Assembly (NCBI GenBank): GCA_017883355.1
Contig: JADGNS010000084.1
Location: 1-10,055, forward strand
Direction: 5' to 3'
Length of the DNA stretch: 10,055 bases
Source of the DNA: Candidatus Solibacter sp.
GTDB taxonomy: Bacteria; Acidobacteriota; Terriglobia; Bryobacterales; Bryobacteraceae
Positions 6,219-10,055 of this stretch are shown in pieces. The notes under the pieces were generated by a model, which saw only the letters and a list, made by a program, of their open reading frames with translations, had not been told where the DNA came from and made no database searches. The position numbers and the translations under genes are program-made. Each line of letters begins with the position of its first letter. Position 1 is the stretch's first letter.

Positions 6219-7654
6219 GGAGCTGGCACGCTCACCTGTACCAGCCGCCCATTCTGAAAGTCGAAGACCGTCATCCTCGACAGTTCTTCCGCTGACAGCG
6301 GCACCTTGCGTTGCAGATGAAACCGCAGGCTCCGGTCCCGGAACCACAGTTCGGCGATGAACAGCATGTCCCACCCGTCGAAGGGGTCGTTCAGAAATGC
6401 CACATCGGAGTGCGCTTTCACGCGTGGGTTCAGCACCCGCAGTTGCTGGATCGTATCCGCGGTCTGGCGGCCGAGATCCGCCATGGCAACACTGACGAAC
6501 TGGCGTCTCAGGGAATCGTTCTGCTTCGCCCAGAAGAAGAAGCTCGCGCAGAGGATGGCGGCGAAGAGCCCCGTATATCCCACGCGGCGGAAGAGGGGCT
6601 CATCCGCCAGAAACCGCGCTGCCGCGCCGGCAACGTCCGTCAGAACCACCGCGGCGAACACCGCCCACCCGGCGAGGGGGATGTAGAGGCAGGCTGCGCC
6701 GCGCCCTTCGAGCACCGCCAGCGGCAGCGGCGTCAGCATCAGCCAGACCCAACAGAAGCGCAACATGGGACGCGGGCGCCGCCACGCCAGGTACGCCAGC
6801 AAAACCCACACCGCCAACACCCCGCGCCACGTGAAGGTTTCCCACAGCATGAACAGATCGCCCATAGCCGTCGTCTCAAACGCAAACACGCGCTGCAGCG
6901 ACAGCTCCGGACGGTAGGCGGACGATTTCATCATGGCGTTCGGTCCGGATCCCTTGCCATAAAGGTAGACCAGGTTCAACGCCACACAGTACAGCATCAC
7001 GCGCCCCGGGCCGCGCAGCCACGTGGCAATCTCCCTCAGGTTCCAGACCGGGGGACGGTGATAGAACCACTCGTACGCCAGCAGCACGATGGGCAGCGTA
7101 AGCGCCATCTCCTTCGAATTGAGGGCGCACAGGTACAAGCCCATCACCAACGCCGTTTCGCCGCCGCGCAACAGGCGGCCCTGGGCGCGAACCCGCGCAT
7201 AGCACAGGAATGCACCCAGGTAGAACGGGAAGCAGAGCACGTCGTAGATAAAGGCTGTGTTGTAGTACAGCATGCTCATCCCGCCGTGATAGGCCAGGAC
7301 CAGGGTGGCGAGCGCGGCCTGCAACTCACCGCACCCCACGCGCCGCGCAAAGCGGTACATCAGGTACAGGTTGCCCAGCAGGATCGCCAGCATCACCGCG
7401 TGGTAGGGAATCGGGTTCAATCCGAAACCCTTGAAAAGCGGCAGGTAGAAGAGACCCGCCATCGGCCGGTATGCGCCGCTCCAGGGCACGAACCGGCTGA
7501 GCAACACCCGGACCGGCGCCAGCCTCCAATAGATCGACATGTTCATCATGTCGTCGGACGCGAATCGCACCCACAAGCCGCTCCAGTTGAAGTAGAGAAA
7601 ATAGGCCAGTGTTAGCAGAGCGAACGCAAACTTGCGCCAGGAAGCTGGTGCCAT
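6215..7654 (-). CDS. Multi-pass membrane protein, probable GT-C-type glycosyltransferase
   Basis: The protein has 479 residues. I count about ten hydrophobic helices, near residues 8-24, 84-101, 111-125, 134-152, 167-196, 217-232, 278-291, 298-316, 321-345 and 358-376, followed by a soluble tail of about 100 residues. The first loop carries FASDDMMNM with Asp34-Asp35 and then a WSGAYRPMAGLFY segment (58-70). This placing of an acidic pair just after the first helix, plus a proline-rich following loop, is typical of GT-C enzymes (GT39/GT83-like, polyprenyl-phosphate sugar donors) that act on the outer face of the inner membrane. Donor and acceptor are unknown and the family call is an inference. 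The start ATG at 7654 has only a weak upstream site. The TAA overlaps the convergent dehydrogenase TAG. The insertion sequence ends about 100 bases upstream and points the same way. Confidence 0.82.
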   Translation of the reverse strand: MAPASWRKFAFALLTLAYFLYFNWSGLWVRFASDDMMNMSIYWRLAPVRVLLSRFVPWSGAYRPMAGLFYLPLFKGFGLNPIPYHAVMLAILLGNLYLMYRFARRVGCGELQAALATLVLAYHGGMSMLYYNTAFIYDVLCFPFYLGAFLCYARVRAQGRLLRGGETALVMGLYLCALNSKEMALTLPIVLLAYEWFYHRPPVWNLREIATWLRGPGRVMLYCVALNLVYLYGKGSGPNAMMKSSAYRPELSLQRVFAFETTAMGDLFMLWETFTWRGVLAVWVLLAYLAWRRPRPMLRFCWVWLMLTPLPLAVLEGRGAACLYIPLAGWAVFAAVVLTDVAGAAARFLADEPLFRRVGYTGLFAAILCASFFFWAKQNDSLRRQFVSVAMADLGRQTADTIQQLRVLNPRVKAHSDVAFLNDPFDGWDMLFIAELWFRDRSLRFHLQRKVPLSAEELSRMTVFDFQNGRLVQVSVPAP

Positions 7655-7755
7655 GCGCCCATCTTAACTCGTCGCCCAAGCGGGGCCCATCTGGCGAGCA
7701 ACTCCGCCCCGATTCGTACCCTCTTTCCCGGTGCTTCCGGCACTTCGCTGCGGTT
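7655..7755. other. Upstream region of the membrane-protein gene, now next to the IS
   Basis: These 101 bases are what remains between the membrane-protein start and the left end of the insertion sequence. The native promoter should lie here or further upstream beyond the IS. I see no convincing -10/-35 pair on the minus strand, so the IS may have separated the gene from part of its control region. Confidence 0.35.
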
Positions 7756-7775
7756 GGGTGCGCGACATAGAAGTG
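7756..7775 (+). repeat. Left terminal inverted repeat of the IS
   Basis: GGGTGCGCGACATAGAAGTG. It matches the inverted right end (9562-9581) at 18 of 20 positions; similarity stops on both sides of this segment. Confidence 0.8.
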
Positions 7776-7779
7776 GAGG

Positions 7780-9081
7780 TCAAGCCCGGCGGGCCTCCCA
7801 ATAGTCCTCAAATCGGCCATTGATGTGACAGCATCGCAGCGCCAGGATGGCGTTGGCCGCACGCACGGTCCAGAACATGCCAGACTGCTTGCAGCGGGAA
7901 CCGATGACGGTTTTGCAGCCGGCTTCGATGACACCGGAGCCGACAAACAGGTGTTGACGGCGAAATTCGGGGTAGCGCATACGCTCGGCATGGGTTTCAA
8001 AGTAGTTGGCCGTATTGCGGATAGTTTCGGCCAACTCCGGATTGGATGAATCGATAGAGCGGATGGCGGGTACCAGGTTTTCGATATCGCCTTTATCCAG
8101 CATGTCCTGGTGGATCATCATCCAGCGTCTCTGTTCGGCCTCCTGGAGGTACAGTTTGCGTGCCAAGTCCCACAGGTGTTGGCGAGCATGATAGAGATCG
8201 ACAATCTGAATGGCCCCCGGGAAATGGAGATCGGCGATGTTCCAGATCCATTCGGCTCCGTCGCCGATCACGACCTTAATGGCAGCGCGGCTCCATCCGC
8301 GCTGCCACGCTTCCAGATAGATCCGCTTGCCGAACTCCTCGGCGATTTCAATCGCGCAGACGTAGGTGGTCGTATCGGGGTCGCGGATGGCGTAGCCTTC
8401 CTTATCCCAGGTCGTTTGTGTGAACACACAACCCAACTTGGCGTCACGGTGGCGGGCCGGATGGCCGTCCTTACCCTGACGGCCCACCGTTTCTTTCTTC
8501 ACCACGGGCACCCCCGTGGCGTCGATTTGCACATACACAACCGGCACCGGGTTGCCCACCACCATCGGCAGATCCAACTGCTTGGCCCGCTGGATCTCTT
8601 GTCGCTCGCCGACGGCGATAGCTTCGCCTATCACCTCCGCCGTGCGCTCCACACTCTTGGTCGTCAACTCCAGATCGGCGAGTAGTTTGATCTGCTGGCG
8701 CCCGTGATCGAAGGGGGCATCCTGGCCCACCAGCGCCTGCATGCGGCGCACTCCAGGAGAGAACGCCGTGTTCTCGATGTCCAGTTCGATATCCGCGGGG
8801 AATTGGCCGTTATGGCAGTGCGGGCACAAGTAGTAGGGACGCGATATTTCCACGTTGCCCACGGCGGTCAGGATCGGTTTGGAGCGCAACTCCCGATAGC
8901 GGGCCTGGTGGCCACAAGCACAGGGAATGTTCCGGTGGTCGGCAGCCGGGGCTGGGAGTTGCAGCAGTTTGGTCAGAACGGCTGCTCCGGCCAGATGCAT
9001 GGCCGAGCGTACTGCCATCTCCATGGCTTCCATCTCCGAACGCCCAGTCTTGCGGAGGCCACTGAAGAGGACGCGTAACAA
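7780..9081 (-). CDS. ISKra4-family DDE transposase (second frame)
   Basis: The protein has 433 residues from a TTG at 9081, but the frame is open back to 9183 and the family-like sequence IQKEVAREVDQLLRVLF starts before that TTG. The natural product is therefore probably a frameshift fusion with the upstream frame, about 569 residues. Seen from the TTG: a zinc-ribbon-like set CACG (54-57) and CPHC (86-89), VQIDATGVPVV with the first catalytic Asp187, VIGDGAEWIWN with Asp274, the IVDLYHARQHLW signature (293-304), and VGSGVIEAGCKTVIG with Glu386. The C-terminus SGMFWTVRAANAILALRC and GRFEDYW is characteristic of the family. It catalyses cut or copy of its own element. Confidence 0.93.
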   Translation of the reverse strand: MLRVLFSGLRKTGRSEMEAMEMAVRSAMHLAGAAVLTKLLQLPAPAADHRNIPCACGHQARYRELRSKPILTAVGNVEISRPYYLCPHCHNGQFPADIELDIENTAFSPGVRRMQALVGQDAPFDHGRQQIKLLADLELTTKSVERTAEVIGEAIAVGERQEIQRAKQLDLPMVVGNPVPVVYVQIDATGVPVVKKETVGRQGKDGHPARHRDAKLGCVFTQTTWDKEGYAIRDPDTTTYVCAIEIAEEFGKRIYLEAWQRGWSRAAIKVVIGDGAEWIWNIADLHFPGAIQIVDLYHARQHLWDLARKLYLQEAEQRRWMMIHQDMLDKGDIENLVPAIRSIDSSNPELAETIRNTANYFETHAERMRYPEFRRQHLFVGSGVIEAGCKTVIGSRCKQSGMFWTVRAANAILALRCCHINGRFEDYWEARRA

Positions 9082-9086
9082 CTGGT

Positions 9087-9488
9087 CTACTTCGCGCGCG
9101 ACTTCCTTTTGGATCGCTTCGGCCGTTTTTTTTCCTGGGCTGTTGGCGAGATCTCCTCCACTGGCCGCAACTCGCAGATCTGTTCATTGACATCCAACAG
9201 TTGATCCCCCAATTCGCGGAAGCGCTGGCACTCGGCGACCTCGCGCTGCGCTTTCGTCAAGCTGGCCGCAGAGGAAAATGTTTCGGTGACGGTTTTGCCA
9301 TTCACCTTGCGCGTCAGTCGATAGTAGGGGCCGTGGCCGGTATCCCCGGCCCGATGGCAATGACAATTTGGATTTCCACAACGCCCACCTGTTCCCGTAA
9401 TGGAGCCAGAGCGCATGTCACCCAGCTGAGAGATCTGCGACTGCACGGCGTTGCGACGGGCTTCCAGGTCAACCAGCGAGTCTGGCAT
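9087..9488 (-). CDS. DUF6788-like first ORF of the ISKra4-type element
   Basis: The protein has 133 residues. An N-terminal helical stretch is followed by MRSGSITGTGGRCGNPNCHC (25-44), with Cys37, Cys42 and Cys44 as a likely metal knuckle. GPYYRLTRKVNGKTVTETF (53-71), a helical region (75-105) and a highly basic tail KKRPKRSKRKSRAK complete it. Proteins of this type commonly sit in front of ISKra4 transposases; I recall them as DUF6788, with no proven role. DNA binding or acting as the N-terminal domain of the transposase is likely. A strong ribosome site, AAGGAGG (9495-9501 on the plus strand as CCTCCTT), stands six bases before the ATG. The frame crosses an A8 run and ends in TAG at 9087. 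Confidence 0.85.
   Translation of the reverse strand: MPDSLVDLEARRNAVQSQISQLGDMRSGSITGTGGRCGNPNCHCHRAGDTGHGPYYRLTRKVNGKTVTETFSSAASLTKAQREVAECQRFRELGDQLLDVNEQICELRPVEEISPTAQEKKRPKRSKRKSRAK
9126..9133 (-). promoter_or_regulatory. A8 slippery run, probable programmed -1 frameshift site of the IS
   Basis: On the coding (minus) strand the sequence is GGAAAAAAAACGG. The first frame reads GAA AAA AAA CGG; a slip of -1 reads on as ACG GCC GAA GCG ATC, which is the frame of the transposase and is open from 9183 to its end. Homopolymeric A runs of this length are known to cause either ribosomal frameshifting or transcriptional slippage in insertion sequences. Confidence 0.6.
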
Positions 9489-9502
9489 GTACAGCCTCCT
9501 TC

Positions 9503-9528
9503 AACCTAGCGTACTACTACGCTAGGTT
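9503..9528. promoter_or_regulatory. 11-bp perfect hairpin just upstream of the first IS ORF's ribosome site
   Basis: AACCTAGCGTA, a 4-base loop, then TACGCTAGGTT. On the minus strand the stem ends one base before the AAGGAGG ribosome site. It could be an operator, or an RNA stem that folds only in transcripts entering from outside the element and masks the start, as known for IS10 and IS50. Confidence 0.5.
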
Positions 9529-9561
9529 TCATGCCACAAAAAAAGAAAACTCGCAAATCGT

Positions 9562-9581
9562 CACTTCCATGTCGCACACCC
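9562..9581 (-). repeat. Right terminal inverted repeat of the IS
   Basis: Read inward on the minus strand it is GGGTGTGCGACATGGAAGTG, 18 of 20 identical to the left end. An A7 run and other AT-rich sequence (9538-9555) lies just inside and may hold the element's promoter. Confidence 0.8.
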
Positions 9582-9807
9582 CACAGCGTCCCGCGGTCGG
9601 TGAGAGGCGTGATGATAAAATGTTATTAATGCTACCTGACGGTCCCCTTGTTCAACCAGTTCTGGGTGCTACAGAAAAGGGCTCTTGTGAGACCAGATGC
9701 GTTTCTGACCAGACACGCCTGCGTCTCCAGTGCCCCCTTCCATGAAGGTTTTCATCTACGACCTCCAGGTAAGCCGCCGCCCGTGAGCCCGTTTGGAGTT
9801 AATTTCA
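9582..9807. other. Non-coding, lower-GC flank of the IS
   Basis: No frame here looks like a gene. The stretch around 9610-9635 is AT-rich (GATGATAAAATGTTATTAAT) and could hold a promoter for the downstream plus-strand frame, but I cannot fix boxes. The base composition differs from the housekeeping core and fits imported DNA. Confidence 0.35.
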
Positions 9808-10023
9808 GTGCGCAAGGAATTGCATCATGAACCTCGTTGCATCATGCTCCCCGCCTCAGTGCTAGACGTCCTGAAAGACATGCCCGCGAGTTCATTGAAG
9901 GTGTTGATTTATTTGTGCAGCTGTCACCAAGGCCAGCCCTTGGCCGCAAGCGGACCGACCATTGCCGGCGGCTCGGACTTCACCAGAGGAAGCAATTCCC
10001 CTGCGCCGTGGGCGACCAGGTAA
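9808..10023 (+). pseudogene. Truncated replication-type helix-turn-helix protein, N-terminal piece
   Basis: From the GTG at 9808 (GGAG at 9795-9798, nine bases before it) the frame encodes RKELHHEPRCIMLPASVLDV, then LKDMPASSLKVLIYLCSCHQG, then QPLAASGPTIAGG. This looks like the first helices of winged-helix initiator proteins of plasmids and phages (LPxxxLDxLxxMxxxxLKVLxYLCxxxxGxPxxxSxxTIA). After about position 9970 the protein no longer looks like a recognition helix (SDFTRGSNSPAPWATR), and this stretch is antisense to the minus-strand gene below. The frame probably owes its stop at 10021 to a deletion or rearrangement that removed the rest. A start at TTG 9793 is the alternative. Confidence 0.4.
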
Positions 10024-10055
10024 TCGTCCAGACCGGTCTTCCCATCACCTTCATC
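9924..10055 (-). CDS. C-terminal end of a DUF3854/primase-like protein (partial, runs off the window)
   Basis: The minus-strand frame enters at the window edge and reads DEGDGKTGLDDYLVAHGAGELLPLV, then KSEPPAMVGPLAAKGWPW and a TGA. GKTGLDDYLVAHG is very like the end of the Toprim-type DUF3854 domain found in phage and plasmid primase/helicase proteins (GKTGxDDFLxAxG), where the two Asp are part of the domain. The last dozen or so codons are antisense to the helix-turn-helix frame and are probably not native, so this gene may also be cut at its 3' end. Confidence 0.5.
   Translation of the reverse strand, partial: DEGDGKTGLDDYLVAHGAGELLPLVKSEPPAMVGPLAAKGWPW

Larger units (their letters stand above)
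7756..9581 (-). mobile_element. ISKra4-family insertion sequence, structurally complete (1826 bp)
   Basis: The element is bounded by imperfect 20-bp inverted repeats that begin with GGG, as expected of this family. It carries two minus-strand reading frames: a DUF6788-like protein (9087-9488) and a DDE transposase (7780-9081). The transposase stop lies four bases inside the left repeat. Both frames are intact apart from the -1 offset at the A8 run, so the element may still be active. No target duplication is visible when nine bases on each side are compared (GCTGCGGTT against CACAGCGTC), so the insertion may be old, rearranged at one side, or of a subgroup that makes no duplication. Confidence 0.85.

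Noticed and set aside
5325..6374. Long open minus-strand frame (349 codons) opposite the dehydrogenase
   Set aside because: It is the antisense shadow of a strongly recognisable gene in GC-rich DNA; its product is low-complexity His/Gly/Ala-rich with no motif.
6311..7615. Long open plus-strand frame (434 codons) opposite the membrane protein
   Set aside because: The product is Gln/His/Arg-rich without hydrophobic core or motif, a typical antisense frame; the minus strand has a clear membrane protein with good helices.
8110..9078. Plus-strand frames within the insertion sequence
   Set aside because: Antisense to the transposase, whose catalytic motifs are unmistakable; no ribosome site and no family resemblance.
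9742..9786. Short plus-strand frame MKVFIYDLQVSRRP
   Set aside because: Fourteen codons with no ribosome site and no recognisable relation; cannot be told from chance.
1..10055. CRISPR array, tRNA, rRNA or known defence system
   Set aside because: No regularly spaced repeats, no cloverleaf or rRNA-like stretch, and no defence-type domains were seen on either strand; the DinB-like, Pcm and methyltransferase genes are ordinary housekeeping types.

Overview
This is a GC-rich bacterial chromosome segment. It most resembles a Solibacter/Bryobacter-type Acidobacteriota genome: there is a secreted SBBP-repeat beta-propeller protein, a menaquinone-type UbiE/MenG methyltransferase, an ankyrin-repeat remnant, small dispersed palindromes and an ISKra4-type insertion sequence. 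The assignment rests on gene content and style, not on a search.

Layout. (1) Positions 1-1374, minus strand: a secreted beta-propeller gene split by one in-frame TAG; the same frame continues past the stop to the window edge. (2) About 1520-1735, plus strand: remains of an ankyrin-repeat gene, readable only by changing frame twice. (3) 1755-4083, plus strand: a tightly coupled operon aroB - ubiE/menG - DinB-like gene, with ATGA overlaps at both junctions. (4) 4088-4193: a nested palindromic element between convergent operons. (5) 4199-5116, minus strand: pcm (protein-L-isoaspartate O-methyltransferase) followed directly by a DUF2103-like small protein. (6) 5178-6218, plus strand: a NAD-type isocitrate dehydrogenase, divergent from pcm, with a near-perfect -10 box almost on its ATG and a hairpin repeat inside its last codons. 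(7) 6215-7654, minus strand: a multi-pass membrane protein of probable GT-C glycosyltransferase type, convergent with the dehydrogenase and sharing overlapping stop codons. (8) 7756-9581: a complete ISKra4-family insertion sequence with imperfect 20-bp inverted ends, a DUF6788-like first ORF, a DDE transposase and an A8 slippery run that probably joins them by frameshift. (9) 9582-10055: lower-GC debris of a plasmid/phage-like island, where the start of a replication-type winged-helix gene (plus) runs into the antisense of the 3' end of a DUF3854/primase-like gene (minus).

Metabolically, aroB feeds chorismate synthesis and UbiE/MenG completes menaquinone, which is made from chorismate, so the first operon links early and late steps of one route. 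The dehydrogenase belongs to the TCA cycle. The flanks (1-1735 and 7756-10055) hold the decayed and mobile material; the middle is ordinary housekeeping. I found no CRISPR array, tRNA, rRNA or convincing new defence system.
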